This document shows, piece by piece, positions 27,679 through 37,035 of a stretch of 64,000 bases of DNA (positions within the stretch are counted from its first letter, which is position 1; the number at the start of each line of letters is the position of its first letter). The notes below the pieces were generated by a model. The model worked only from the letters and a program-made list of their open reading frames with translations. It was not told where the DNA came from and did not search any database. Where the stretch lies: the NCBI GenBank assembly GCA_943788865.1, contig CALSRX010000004.1, positions 1 to 64,000 of the forward strand, read 5' to 3'. This DNA is from an uncultured Polaribacter sp. (GTDB lineage Bacteria; Bacteroidota; Bacteroidia; Flavobacteriales; Flavobacteriaceae). A program made the translations under genes and the position numbers.

Positions 27679-28236
27679 TTAAATTTTAGGGATATAATGA
27701 CTGTTGTCAAATTCCTTTCTTAATTCACTAAAATTGTTTGAAATACTTGCGTCGTATTGCTTGTCTCCAACTCGTAAAATAAATCCTCCAATAATTTTTG
27801 GATCTATAATGTTTTCTATATTGGTTTTGTTACCTGTAAGCTCAATAACTTTCTCTAATATTTGTGCTTCTAAATCTGCTGTTAAAGGAATAGCGGTTGT
27901 AACAATCGCTGTGTCCAAGCTTTTTAAGAAATCGTAAATAATAATGTATTGTTGAGCGATTGATTGTAACATAACCGTACGCTTATTTTCTTCTAAAAGG
28001 TTAAATAAACCTAGAGTAATTGCATTTACTTTTTCTCCAAAAAGAGCATGTAGCGCTTTATTTTTTTCTGCGGATTTAATTACAGGACTCTTCAACATTC
28101 TTTCTAGGTCTTCACTTCCAGAAATTGTTCCGCTAATAAATTCCATGTCTTTATTAACTTCTTTTTCTAACCCAGAGTCTTTGGCTAAGTTTAAAATAGC
28201 TCTTGCGTAACGTAATGCTGCTCTTGCTCCTTTCAT
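27679..28236 (-). CDS. atpH: F1Fo ATP synthase delta subunit
   Basis: The 185-residue delta subunit joins the peripheral stalk to the top of F1. Features include the N-terminal helical domain (ARAALRYARAILNLAKDSG) and the C-terminal family pattern IDPKIIGGFILRVGDKQYDASISNNFSELRKEF. It sits 6 nt after atpF and 21 nt before atpA in the standard order B-E-F-H-A-G. Confidence 0.96.
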   Translation of the reverse strand: MKGARAALRYARAILNLAKDSGLEKEVNKDMEFISGTISGSEDLERMLKSPVIKSAEKNKALHALFGEKVNAITLGLFNLLEENKRTVMLQSIAQQYIIIYDFLKSLDTAIVTTAIPLTADLEAQILEKVIELTGNKTNIENIIDPKIIGGFILRVGDKQYDASISNNFSELRKEFDNSHYIPKI

Positions 28237-28242
28237 AACGAA

Positions 28243-28743
28243 TTAGTTTAAGGTAACATCTTTAAGCATTCCTTCTACCAATTTAATTTGATCTTCTTGA
28301 GAAGATAATTCTTTCTTAAGTATTGCTTTTGCAATAATCATTGATAAATCGCCTACTTCTTTTTTCAAATGTGCTAATGCCGCTTGCTTTTCTTGATCAA
28401 TTGCAGTTACTGCATTTTCAATCATTTTTGCACCTTGTTCTTTTGCATCTTCTTTGGCTTCTGAAATCATTTTTTCTCTAATTTCACGAGCTTCTTTTAA
28501 CATTGCGTCTCTTTCTGCTCTAGCTTCTTTTATAAGAGCTTCATTATCTGAAGCTAAGTTTTGCATCTCTTTTTTTGCGTTTTCTGCAGATTCTAAGGCT
28601 TTTTTAATTCCTTCTTCTCTTTCATTAACCGCATCTAAAATAGGTTTCCATGCAAACTTTTTTAATAAAAGAACCAATCCGACAAATAATAATAATTGCC
28701 AAAAAAACAATCCTAAAGAAAATTCACTTAATAACTTATCCAT
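28243..28743 (-). CDS. atpF: F1Fo ATP synthase subunit b
   Basis: The 166-residue peripheral-stalk subunit. The start is the ATG at 28743 (MDKLLSEFSLGLFFWQLLLFVGLVLLLKKFAWKPI); the longer frame to 28797 adds 18 unlikely residues. One N-terminal membrane helix is followed by a long charged coiled coil (NEREEGIKKALESAENAKKEMQ and onward) that dimerises and holds F1 still. It lies between atpE (78-nt gap) and atpH (6-nt gap). Confidence 0.96.
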   Translation of the reverse strand: MDKLLSEFSLGLFFWQLLLFVGLVLLLKKFAWKPILDAVNEREEGIKKALESAENAKKEMQNLASDNEALIKEARAERDAMLKEAREIREKMISEAKEDAKEQGAKMIENAVTAIDQEKQAALAHLKKEVGDLSMIIAKAILKKELSSQEDQIKLVEGMLKDVTLN

Positions 28744-28821
28744 AATATATGTATATAATAATGATCTTTTTTTGTTGTAAACAAAAGCTATAACCAACCG
28801 TTATAGCTTTTGCTAGTTGTT

Positions 28822-29028
<207 letters not shown>

Positions 29029-29058
29029 TTATTAAACATTCAAATTAAAAATTAACCT

Positions 29059-30159
29059 CTAATGATGTTCATCATGTTCTTCTACCGCCGAACCAAAATA
29101 TAAGGCAGATAACATTGTAAAAATATAGGCTTGTAAAGCTGCAACTAGCAACTCTAATATACCTAATACAAATGCTAAGAAAAATGAAAGTGAACTTCCC
29201 AGCCAGTTGTTAAAAACGAACATCATACCTATGATACTCATTAACACGATGTGTCCTGCAGTAATGTTTGCATACAAACGTATCATTAATGAAAAAGGTT
29301 TGATAATGGTTCCTAAAAACTCAATAGGGGCTAATATTATTTTCATTGGAACAGGCACTCCTGGCATCCAGAAGATGTGTTTCCAATAATCTTTTTTTGC
29401 TGTAAACGTTGTGATTACATATGTAAATAATGCCAAACAAAAAGTTACTGCAATATTGTTAGTTATGTTAACTCCGATTGGTGTTAATCCAAATAAATTA
29501 ACAATCCAAACAAAGAAAAAGATAGTCAACAAATAACTCATGTATCTTTTGTAGTTCTTCTCTCCAATATTTGGTTTTGCAATATCATCACGGATGTATA
29601 AAACAATAGGCTCTAATAAGCGACCCATTCCTTTTGGCATTCCGTTATTTTTTTGGTAAGCACTTGCCATTCTTTTAAACATAAAAAACATGATTAAAAA
29701 GACAACAAAAATCATTACCACGTTTTTTGTAATCGAAAAATCTAATGGTTTTGCATTTGTAGGGTGGTGTTCTGCATCGTAATTGATAGTCCCTTGCGCA
29801 TCTGTCTTGTAGATTTTATTGTGGTATAGTTTGTAGTAATTTCCATCTACCTCTGCCAATGTTTCTCCGTAGTGGAACTTTGAAGATAAAAACACTTTTA
29901 ACCCATTATCCCATAAAATTACTGGTAACGGAGATCCGATGTGTACTTTTTCGTTCTGATCGTTTGTGTAAGAAAACAACCCAAAATCATAAGAATCTAG
30001 CAAGTGATGATTTATATATTCTTTAATCGTAACTTTTAAATCCTTTTCTTCTTTAGGTGCATTTGCAACATCTTTTTTTTCATTGTGCTGAGCCACAGAA
30101 ACAAACGAAACTAAAAATAGTAAAAACGTAATCTTTTTTATTGAAAATTTTCTTCTCAT
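29059..30159 (-). CDS. atpB: F1Fo ATP synthase subunit a, with N-terminal periplasmic extension
   Basis: 366 residues, longer than the ~270 of E. coli. The extra N-terminus is a signal peptide (MRRKFSIKKITFLLFLVSFVSVAQ) and about 120 soluble residues, a layout usual in Bacteroidota. The membrane core includes the half-channel Arg in SLMIRLYANITAGHIVLM and the C-terminal ALQAYIFTMLSALYFGSA. Subunit a passes protons to the c ring. It starts the structural part of the operon, about 100 nt after the DUF6168-like gene, which is the largest internal gap. Confidence 0.97.
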   Translation of the reverse strand: MRRKFSIKKITFLLFLVSFVSVAQHNEKKDVANAPKEEKDLKVTIKEYINHHLLDSYDFGLFSYTNDQNEKVHIGSPLPVILWDNGLKVFLSSKFHYGETLAEVDGNYYKLYHNKIYKTDAQGTINYDAEHHPTNAKPLDFSITKNVVMIFVVFLIMFFMFKRMASAYQKNNGMPKGMGRLLEPIVLYIRDDIAKPNIGEKNYKRYMSYLLTIFFFVWIVNLFGLTPIGVNITNNIAVTFCLALFTYVITTFTAKKDYWKHIFWMPGVPVPMKIILAPIEFLGTIIKPFSLMIRLYANITAGHIVLMSIIGMMFVFNNWLGSSLSFFLAFVLGILELLVAALQAYIFTMLSALYFGSAVEEHDEHH

Positions 30160-30262
30160 ATCACTCGGATAATAGTGTCTTTAAAATCGGTGCAAAGGTA
30201 ACTTTTTCTCTTAATAATTAAAAATTATTTATACTTTTATTTTACTTCAAAACAGAAGGCTT

Positions 30263-30679
30263 TTATGAATCCTTGTTTTCTATAGAATTTAACAGCTTGA
30301 TGAGTGATTTAATTTCTATAATTAAACACACTAAGTAAGGAGTAAAAAAGGTTAAAAATTCTTCTTTTGAATTGCCTGGAGTCTTATTGTAGCTTGGGTA
30401 AAAAAATATAAAAAAGAGGGCAAACTTAAAAAAGCTTCCATACATAAAAATATACCCTAAATAATCATTGGCTTTTTTTCTAAAAAACAACAGTGTTCTA
30501 AAAATTATAAGAGCCAACGCCCAGTTAACAAGGTACGCTAGAACTATTAGATTTTCGAAAAGTGGTTTTTCTAAAACAACTAAAAGAGTTAAGTGTGTGG
30601 CAAAAACAAAAGCTAGATAAAGAGTTGCTTTAAAGAGAAAACCTATAAAAAGGCTTTTAGGTTTAAGAGTCTTTTTCAT
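30263..30679 (-). CDS. DUF6168-like small membrane protein of the atp operon
   Basis: 138 residues with four hydrophobic segments (about 10-35, 42-62, 75-95 and 108-125), so it should be an inner-membrane protein. It overlaps the AtpZ-like gene by 17 bp and occupies the position of the AtpI/UncI genes upstream of atpB. A role in assembly of the c ring or ion supply, like AtpI, is plausible but unproven. The family name is from memory. Confidence 0.75.
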   Translation of the reverse strand: MKKTLKPKSLFIGFLFKATLYLAFVFATHLTLLVVLEKPLFENLIVLAYLVNWALALIIFRTLLFFRKKANDYLGYIFMYGSFFKFALFFIFFYPSYNKTPGNSKEEFLTFFTPYLVCLIIEIKSLIKLLNSIENKDS

Positions 30680-30899
30680 TAATTTTTTTTAATTGAACAA
30701 GAAGACTCACCAACGAAGTCACAAATCCAATTATAATAAGTATAAAGGTGAAATATTTTTTATCAAATTGATAATATGCATCAATTTTTTTTCCAAAATA
30801 GGCTGCAAAATAAATGGTAATCCCCATTTGCAACCCTACCCCTGTTAGTCTAATAAACTTATTAAGCGGTTCTTTCTTCGGAAGTTGATTTTTGCTCAT
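30663..30899 (-). CDS. AtpZ/AtpI family protein
   Basis: 78 residues with two membrane helices: IRLTGVGLQMGITIYFAAYFGKKIDAYYQ, then YFTFILIIIGFVTSLVSLLVQL. This is the AtpZ/AtpI pattern, linked to assembly or magnesium/calcium supply of the ATP synthase. It overlaps bactofilin by 38 bp at its start and the DUF6168-like gene by 17 bp at its end, so all three are translationally linked. Confidence 0.88.
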   Translation of the reverse strand: MSKNQLPKKEPLNKFIRLTGVGLQMGITIYFAAYFGKKIDAYYQFDKKYFTFILIIIGFVTSLVSLLVQLKKINEKDS

Positions 30900-31272
30900 T
30901 TGCGTTAAGTTCTTTTAAAGCTCCTTTCATGGTACAAGTCGCATTAAAAGTTGCTCCTGGCTCTACAGATAGTTTTCCTAAAACTACTTCTCCTGAAATA
31001 GATGCTGACGCTTTAATTGACAGCATAGTGTTTACTTTTAATTCTCCAGAAAATTTTCCTTCTATATCTGCATTTTCGCACAATACTTTTCCTTGCACAA
31101 ATCCATCTAAACCTATAATTACTCTTCCTTTTGTTTCTAAAGTTCCCTCTAAAACACCATCGATTCTAAAATCTCCTTCAGAACTTAAATCGCCAACAAT
31201 TTTTGTGTTTTTGGCTAAGATATTTCTTTCCATTGTTTTTGGGTTTTTCTGATTTTTTCCTTTATCAAACAT
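30862..31272 (-). CDS. Bactofilin (polymer-forming cytoskeletal protein)
   Basis: 136 residues. Bactofilins self-assemble into filaments through a right-handed beta helix without nucleotides and organise envelope synthesis or positioning. The core reads IVGDLSSEGDFRIDGVLEGTLETKGRVIIG, with ENADIEGKFSGELKVN and SISGEVVLGKLSVEPGATF. The disordered ends are rich in Lys, Asn and Glu. It starts 11 nt after the SprE stop, making a bridge between the gliding/T9SS gene and the ATP synthase genes. Confidence 0.93.
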   Translation of the reverse strand: MFDKGKNQKNPKTMERNILAKNTKIVGDLSSEGDFRIDGVLEGTLETKGRVIIGLDGFVQGKVLCENADIEGKFSGELKVNTMLSIKASASISGEVVLGKLSVEPGATFNATCTMKGALKELNANEQKSTSEERTA

Positions 31273-31283
31273 TGGGGAATGTT

Positions 31284-33482
31284 TTAATTTAACTGATTTA
31301 TTATTTCTTTTGCTCTTTGACCCTCTTTGGTGTTTACATAATTGAAAGAGACGTACTCTAACGCTTTAAGGTACGACTTTTTACTTTGATATTTACCAAT
31401 TGCCATCGCTTTAAGCAGTTCAAATTTAGCAATTAAATTTGAATCTTTAATTTCTGGCTCTAATTCTATGATTTGAGACACAACATCTGCAAATTTATCT
31501 TCCTTGTAGATATAATACAATTCCTTATATATTGCTTCTGTCTGGCTTATTTTTTTATCGTCTTGTTTTTTAGGCTTATTCAATAATATTTCTGCATATT
31601 TAGAGGAAGGGTATTCTTTAATAATACCCTCTTTATATACTTGTGCTTCAGGGTTGTTTAACTCTGAATATAATTGATACAAGTGGTATTTTGTTGGCAA
31701 TATCAAGGTTCTGTCTGGATTTTCTTTTAGCAGCCTTTCTAACCTAAGAATAGCTAAATTAACATTTTTAAATTGCTCCTTGTATATAACCCCTGTTTGA
31801 TACAGTGCTTCATTTCGGTTATAAACTAAAGAATCAATCTCTGATTTTGTTTTTGGCAACGCATCTAAATAGGTGTTTAGATTGTATTTTGGCAATGAAA
31901 CTATTGCTGTTTTTTTGGTGTCCGCTGTTGTTACTTGTGTTTGTTGTTTGTCGGAAATTCTCCAATTATCTTCTAAAGGTCTGTTTCCCCACGTTTTTTC
32001 AAATTCACTTTTACCAAAATTTAAAGATTGCGTATTGTAAAAATACCATTTGCCTTTATTGGTTGATTTTATAGAAGATCCTCCCGAAAATGAGCTACCA
32101 AAAGAACTGTTTACTAATTGTTGTTTTGCTGCTGCTTCGTCAGCTTTTTTAAGGCTTTCTATGTGCTCTTTAAAAAAAGTAGTTTGCTCTAAACTTGATA
32201 AATCTGCAAGCTTTAAAACACTATCGTTTGTTTTAAGTACTGTTTCAAAATCGATTAACGCCGCCAAACTTTTATGCTTTCTTCTAATTTGTCTAATCCG
32301 TTTGTCTGTGCTGTTTTCTGAAATCTGAATTATACTGTCATAATAAGCGCCTGCTTTAACAAATAAGGAAGATTCAAAAGCGATATCTCCTAGCTTTTCA
32401 TACGTATATGTTTTCTGAATGTTATCTCCATCAGGAATACTAAGGGATGTTTTAAAATCTTCTAAGGCAAGATGCAAACTATCTCTTTTTTCTTCTAACA
32501 AGCCTTTTTGATAATACAAAGCGTCTAAATATTTTCTATTCTCTCTTTCTTTAATTAGTTTTTTAAACTTTGAAATTAAGCTTGTAACCGAAGAATCTTT
32601 TGTGGTGGTTTTTGCCAAATCTATATTGGCATAAATTTTAAATTTATAAGGTGCTTTTTTAAAGTTGATTAATTTTTGAAAAACAACTGCAGCTGAATCT
32701 TTTTTGCTTTCTGAGTTGTAAATTTGACCCAGTATAAATAAATTTCTTGCTGCTTGAGAAACATTTATTTGAGTGTTTGTTGCTAAAGTTAATTGCTGTA
32801 TTGCCTTCTGAATGCTGTCATTTTTTACATAGGCCATTGCCAATGCCGTATGTGCTTCTTCTTTCGTTTTTGGCGCTAATTTTTCATTTGATAAAACAAT
32901 CTTTAATGATTCTATTGCTAGCTCATCATTGTCTAAACGAATGTTCGTTTTTGCTCTCCAAATTCTAGTTTCATCAATTAAATCTGCATATGGGTAATTA
33001 ATAATCACGTAATTAAACGCTTCAATAGCGGGAACAAATCGTTGTGTATAATATCTAGATTTTCCTAGCAATAAATAAGCCTCATCTATTTGGTTATTGC
33101 GCTCCCTTCCTCCAATATTCATTGAATGTAACTGAATCGCTTTTACCGCTTTTTCTTCTGCTTTATCAAAGGTTGTAAGTGTTTTGTCTTCGGTGTTGCT
33201 TGAACCTGGAGATCCTGAGTTTCCTCCAAAAGAAGCTATTGAAGTTGGTTTTTCCTCAAAAGTTATTGGTTCTATAAAAAGCTGCTCCCAAAAATTATCT
33301 TTATGTTGTTGGTTAATTTTATCTAATCCTTCTTGAAAAGCCAAATTACCATTATACAAGATGTTGTATTTAGTTGTAATAGAATTGTAAGTTCTACTTA
33401 CAAAAGTATCTTTTTTTGTACTGCAAGAGAAAAAAGCCGTTACGGCTATCAAAAAAAATACTATTGCGTTTTTGTTTTTCAT
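31284..33482 (-). CDS. sprE: SprE/PorW-type tetratricopeptide lipoprotein (gliding and type IX secretion)
   Basis: 732 residues from the ATG at 33482 (MKNKNAIVFFLIAVTAFFSC, lipoprotein Cys20). The start SRTYNSITTKYNILYNGNLAFQEGLDKI is the characteristic SprE/PorW N-terminus. TPR units cover most of the protein, with a central low-complexity stretch (SSFGSSFSGGSSIKSTNKGKWYFYN) before the conserved LNFGKSEFEKTWGNRPLEDNWR. SprE is needed for gliding and for secretion of adhesins through the type IX system in Flavobacterium johnsoniae, and PorW is its Porphyromonas counterpart. It heads the run bactofilin-AtpZ-atp. Confidence 0.88.
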   Translation of the reverse strand: MKNKNAIVFFLIAVTAFFSCSTKKDTFVSRTYNSITTKYNILYNGNLAFQEGLDKINQQHKDNFWEQLFIEPITFEEKPTSIASFGGNSGSPGSSNTEDKTLTTFDKAEEKAVKAIQLHSMNIGGRERNNQIDEAYLLLGKSRYYTQRFVPAIEAFNYVIINYPYADLIDETRIWRAKTNIRLDNDELAIESLKIVLSNEKLAPKTKEEAHTALAMAYVKNDSIQKAIQQLTLATNTQINVSQAARNLFILGQIYNSESKKDSAAVVFQKLINFKKAPYKFKIYANIDLAKTTTKDSSVTSLISKFKKLIKERENRKYLDALYYQKGLLEEKRDSLHLALEDFKTSLSIPDGDNIQKTYTYEKLGDIAFESSLFVKAGAYYDSIIQISENSTDKRIRQIRRKHKSLAALIDFETVLKTNDSVLKLADLSSLEQTTFFKEHIESLKKADEAAAKQQLVNSSFGSSFSGGSSIKSTNKGKWYFYNTQSLNFGKSEFEKTWGNRPLEDNWRISDKQQTQVTTADTKKTAIVSLPKYNLNTYLDALPKTKSEIDSLVYNRNEALYQTGVIYKEQFKNVNLAILRLERLLKENPDRTLILPTKYHLYQLYSELNNPEAQVYKEGIIKEYPSSKYAEILLNKPKKQDDKKISQTEAIYKELYYIYKEDKFADVVSQIIELEPEIKDSNLIAKFELLKAMAIGKYQSKKSYLKALEYVSFNYVNTKEGQRAKEIINQLN

Positions 33483-33598
33483 AAAATTGAGTAAACATCT
33501 TAACTTTTTTTCAATAAAAAAGCTCCTACTCACAACCCTTTTTTTGAAAAAATATTGTGTTTAGAAGCTGTAAAAGTAATAATAAAATAAGAAAGAAT

Positions 33599-34294
33599 TT
33601 ATACTGCGAAATAGCTTTCTAATTCTTTTAATGTTTCTTGAGATGTTTCTATATCTTTTACTACATTTCCTTTGTCTAAAACAACGATGCGCTCACAGAC
33701 TTCTGTAACATGACTTAAATCGTGACTAGAAACCAAAACCGTCACTTCTTTGTTGTCTGTTAACTCCTTTAACATCTTTTTTAATCTGATTTGTGTTGTT
33801 GGATCTAAATTTGCAAAAGGCTCATCTAAAATTACAACTTGCGGACTTCCTAAAAGTGCAGCAACAATTCCTGCTTTTTTCTGATTTCCTTTACTCAAAT
33901 CTCTTAAATATTTCTTTTTCCCTAGAATTTCCCCATTAAATATTTCTTCAAACTTATTTAAAAAACTATTGATGTCTGCTTTGTTCATACCTCTTAATTC
34001 ACCAATAAAATCAAAATATTCTTCAGCGGTTAAATAGCCAATTAAAAATGTTTCATCAATAAAAGAACCTGTAAAGGATTTCCAAGCTTCACTTTTATTT
34101 ACAATTACATCATGGTTTGTAATTTCTCCTGTTGTAGGTCTAATTAAATCTAACAGAATATTAAAAAAAGTAGTTTTTCCCGCTCCGTTATTTCCAACCA
34201 ATCCAAAGCTTTGCCCTTTTGGAATTTCTAATTCTTCTATGTTTAGCACCTGAGTTGTGCCATATTTCTTTGTAATATTTTTTGAATGTATCAT
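33599..34294 (-). CDS. ABC transporter ATP-binding protein, partner of the DUF5687 permease
   Basis: 231 residues from the ATG at 34294 (MIHSKNITKKYGTTQVLNIEEL); the frame to 34384 overlaps the permease and is unlikely. Walker A is GNNGAGKTTFFN, the signature is LRDLSKGNQKKAGI (degenerate LSGGQ), and Walker B is VVILDEPFANLDP, with SSHDLSHV as the H-loop. This is the exporter-type ATPase (CcmA/ABC-2 style). It is separated by 28 nt from the permease gene upstream and should pair with it. Substrate unknown. Confidence 0.9.
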   Translation of the reverse strand: MIHSKNITKKYGTTQVLNIEELEIPKGQSFGLVGNNGAGKTTFFNILLDLIRPTTGEITNHDVIVNKSEAWKSFTGSFIDETFLIGYLTAEEYFDFIGELRGMNKADINSFLNKFEEIFNGEILGKKKYLRDLSKGNQKKAGIVAALLGSPQVVILDEPFANLDPTTQIRLKKMLKELTDNKEVTVLVSSHDLSHVTEVCERIVVLDKGNVVKDIETSQETLKELESYFAV

Positions 34295-34322
34295 AATTAT
34301 TGTGTGTCTTAATTTGTATTGA

Positions 34323-35792
34323 TTATGCTTTTTGATCGAAGGCGTGAATGGCAGCATATTTTTCTTTAATGTACCTTTTAGCAATCAAATTCATAAAATA
34401 ATTTTTTGTTACTAGTCCTAAAATTCCGAATCCTGCTATGGCAGCAATTCCTGCGTTAAACCCAAAGGGCAAGCTAAATGCGTAAAATAATCCGATTGGA
34501 ATTAACATTACTGGAATAATCACAATAAATTGTTTTGCGCTTGTTCCTTGTGTATTTCCAAATCCACTTGCATTTAAATCGATTTGTTTTCTGTTAAATG
34601 ACCCCGCGAATAACAACACTAATGTGTTAAATCCAATATTAAAGGCAGCTCCAGCAGCAATCATTAAATAAAATTTCAACCCAAAATAAATATAAGGTGT
34701 TGCTAAAATGAATAACACAGCCGTAATGACTACCATTAAATACCATTTAGATTCTAAATATTTTCTGTACGAAAGATTTTGAGTCATTAACATTTTGTAG
34801 TAAGAACTTTCCCATGCAGGAATAAATTGTCCGTAGTTTAAAACAAATCCGCCTGTTACAAATAACGATGCAAATATTAAAAACCCTGGCATTTTTTCTT
34901 CATAAATTGGATTTGTAAAAAAGATCAATCCATATAAAACAAATGCAAAAGACATTAAGAAAACCGTTTTTGTTCTTTTGTTTCTCCAAATCAGCCTGAT
35001 TTCATTTTTTATAAAGGGCGCCATTTCTCCAAATCTGTTTGCCCAAGATAAATCTGCAGTATTTGCTTCTTTTACTTTTACTTTTACCGCAGCATCTAAA
35101 TACAATTGCTGTTTTAATATTTTTTGATTGATGATATATAAAATTACCAATAATGTAAATGGAACACTCACATAAATTGGGTTTGCAAAAATACCATCAA
35201 AAACGGATTGACTATGAATGGTTATATCGTAGATGTTAAAATACTGTAAAGCAATTGTACCCATTAATAAAACCGCTAAAGTCCAAAAAGCAACATTGTT
35301 TTTATTAATAATAAAGTTTAAAAAGTTGGCACATTGTGTTACAAAAATCATTGTAAACAACCATCCTAAAGCTCCATATACACTATAATCTTGTCCAATT
35401 AAAACAACCGTAAACGGAATATAGAAGAACAAGGAAAAAATATTAAATGCAGAAAACATTGATTTGCCTAATACATAATGCACCAGTTTATTCTTCTTGA
35501 TGGGAAGCACCAATAAAGGTTTTACATTCATTACTGGCATTTTTTGCATTAGATACCTAAAAATTAAATCTCCAATAATTGCAAAAATTAAAAAGGAATT
35601 TACTACTTGTAAAGGGTCTGAGCCTGGCATTGCTTTTCTAATTAAGAAAAAACTTCCAACTCCTAGAACAAGGAAAGATGCCATCATGTACAAAGCAAAA
35701 AAGCCCATGATAATTTTTAACGCTATTCCCTTTTGCCAATAAGAAGAGCGGAAATATTGTTTCCATTCTAATTTTAAAAATCGTCTAAACAT
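34323..35792 (-). CDS. DUF5687 family ABC-2-like permease
   Basis: 489 residues with roughly 10-12 membrane segments. The start MFRRFLKLEWKQYFRSSYWQKG and the central PFIKNEIRLIWRNKRTKTVFLMS fit the DUF5687 family, which pairs with an ATPase as an ABC-2-type exporter. The neighbouring ATP-binding gene supports this. Substrate unknown; lipids, peptides or antibiotics are the usual possibilities for the class. Confidence 0.88.
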   Translation of the reverse strand: MFRRFLKLEWKQYFRSSYWQKGIALKIIMGFFALYMMASFLVLGVGSFFLIRKAMPGSDPLQVVNSFLIFAIIGDLIFRYLMQKMPVMNVKPLLVLPIKKNKLVHYVLGKSMFSAFNIFSLFFYIPFTVVLIGQDYSVYGALGWLFTMIFVTQCANFLNFIINKNNVAFWTLAVLLMGTIALQYFNIYDITIHSQSVFDGIFANPIYVSVPFTLLVILYIINQKILKQQLYLDAAVKVKVKEANTADLSWANRFGEMAPFIKNEIRLIWRNKRTKTVFLMSFAFVLYGLIFFTNPIYEEKMPGFLIFASLFVTGGFVLNYGQFIPAWESSYYKMLMTQNLSYRKYLESKWYLMVVITAVLFILATPYIYFGLKFYLMIAAGAAFNIGFNTLVLLFAGSFNRKQIDLNASGFGNTQGTSAKQFIVIIPVMLIPIGLFYAFSLPFGFNAGIAAIAGFGILGLVTKNYFMNLIAKRYIKEKYAAIHAFDQKA

Positions 35793-35945
35793 AAGTACTT
35801 GGTTAATTGTTTACTGGTTATAGGTGTCTTAAATATGGTTTTTGTTACAAATAATTTGCTTTTCTTTTTTAATCTTAATTTTAAGAAAAGTAATTACTTG
35901 CTAAATTTAACCTTTTTAAAAATATAGCTTTCGTGATTTGTTTCC

Positions 35946-35953
35946 TATTTTTG
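35946..35953 (+). promoter_or_regulatory. -7 promoter element for the PaaK-like reductase
   Basis: TATTTTTG matches TAnnTTTG and ends 19 nt before the ATG at 35973. It lies in the 180-bp divergent gap with the DUF5687 gene. Confidence 0.55.
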
Positions 35954-35972
35954 CATCTTTAAATAAAGATTG

Positions 35973-37016
35973 ATGTCGAAATATTACACTTTAACAATTC
36001 AAAAAGTTATCAAAGAAACTGAAGATGCGGTTTCAATAGTATTTGATGTTCCTGCAAATTTAAAAGAAGAATTTTCTTTTAAAGCCGGACAATATATTAC
36101 CCTAAAAACCATCATAAACGGTAAAGAAGTAAGAAGAGCTTATTCTATTTGTGCTTCTCCAAAAAGCAATGAGTTAAAAGTTGCCGTTAAAGCCGTTGAA
36201 AACGGTGTGTTTTCAACCTTTGCAACCACGTCATTAAAAAGCGGAGATTCGCTAGATGTATTTGTTCCTGAAGGAAAATTTGTTTTATCACCTGAAGCAA
36301 ATAAAAACTATTTAGCTTTTGCTGCTGGTAGTGGAATTACACCTGTTTTATCAATGATTAAAACAGTTTTAGAAACCGAAAAGTCTTCTACGTTTACCTT
36401 GGTTTATGGAAATAAATCTGCTGCAAATACTATTTTTAAAAATCAATTAGACGCTCTTTTAGAACAATATCCAAACACTTTTAAATTAAATTATGTTTTT
36501 AGTCAAGAAAGAGTTTCTGATGCTCAATTTGGAAGAATCGAAAAGGGTATTACTAACTATTTTGTTAAAAACATCCATAAAGAAATTTCTTTTGACGCTG
36601 CCTTTTTATGTGGTCCAGAAGAAATGATTAACATTGTTTCGGATACTTTAAAAGAAAATAATTTTACTGAAAACACAATTCATTTTGAATTATTTACAGC
36701 TTCAACAGAAGAAAACAATATTGAAATTGAAGAAGGTAAAACAGAGGTTACGGTTTTATTAGATGATGAAGAGACAACCTTTACCATGAACAAAACAGAC
36801 GATATTCTAGCAGCTTCTTTACGCAACAATTTAGATGCTCCTTATTCTTGTCAAGGAGGTGTTTGTAGTAGTTGTTTGTGTAAAGTGATTGAAGGAGAAG
36901 CGGTAATGACTAAAAATAGTATTTTAACTGATGGAGAAGTAGAAGAAGGGTTTGTTTTAGCTTGTCAGGCACATCCAACAACTTCAAAAATAATAATTGA
37001 TTTTGATGATGTTTAA
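35973..37016 (+). CDS. Ferredoxin-NAD(P)H reductase with C-terminal 2Fe-2S domain (PaaK-like)
   Basis: 347 residues from the ATG at 35973. An FAD-binding domain (RRAYSICASP, residues ~52-61) is followed by an NAD-binding domain (FAAGSGITPVLSMIKT and AAFLCGPEEMI) and a plant-type 2Fe-2S domain with CQGGVCSSCLC and a last Cys in VLACQAHP. This is the electron-transfer component of oxygenases such as phenylacetyl-CoA epoxidase or related hydroxylases. No paa oxygenase genes are nearby, so the partner is unknown. A LysE transporter gene follows after 19 nt. Confidence 0.9.
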   Translation: MSKYYTLTIQKVIKETEDAVSIVFDVPANLKEEFSFKAGQYITLKTIINGKEVRRAYSICASPKSNELKVAVKAVENGVFSTFATTSLKSGDSLDVFVPEGKFVLSPEANKNYLAFAAGSGITPVLSMIKTVLETEKSSTFTLVYGNKSAANTIFKNQLDALLEQYPNTFKLNYVFSQERVSDAQFGRIEKGITNYFVKNIHKEISFDAAFLCGPEEMINIVSDTLKENNFTENTIHFELFTASTEENNIEIEEGKTEVTVLLDDEETTFTMNKTDDILAASLRNNLDAPYSCQGGVCSSCLCKVIEGEAVMTKNSILTDGEVEEGFVLACQAHPTTSKIIIDFDDV

Positions 37017-37035
37017 GAAATTGTATCTTTAAAAA

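Noticed and set aside
35973-37016. Part of a phenylacetate degradation cluster
   Set aside because: No paaA-E oxygenase or ligase genes lie nearby. Only the reductase-like protein is present.
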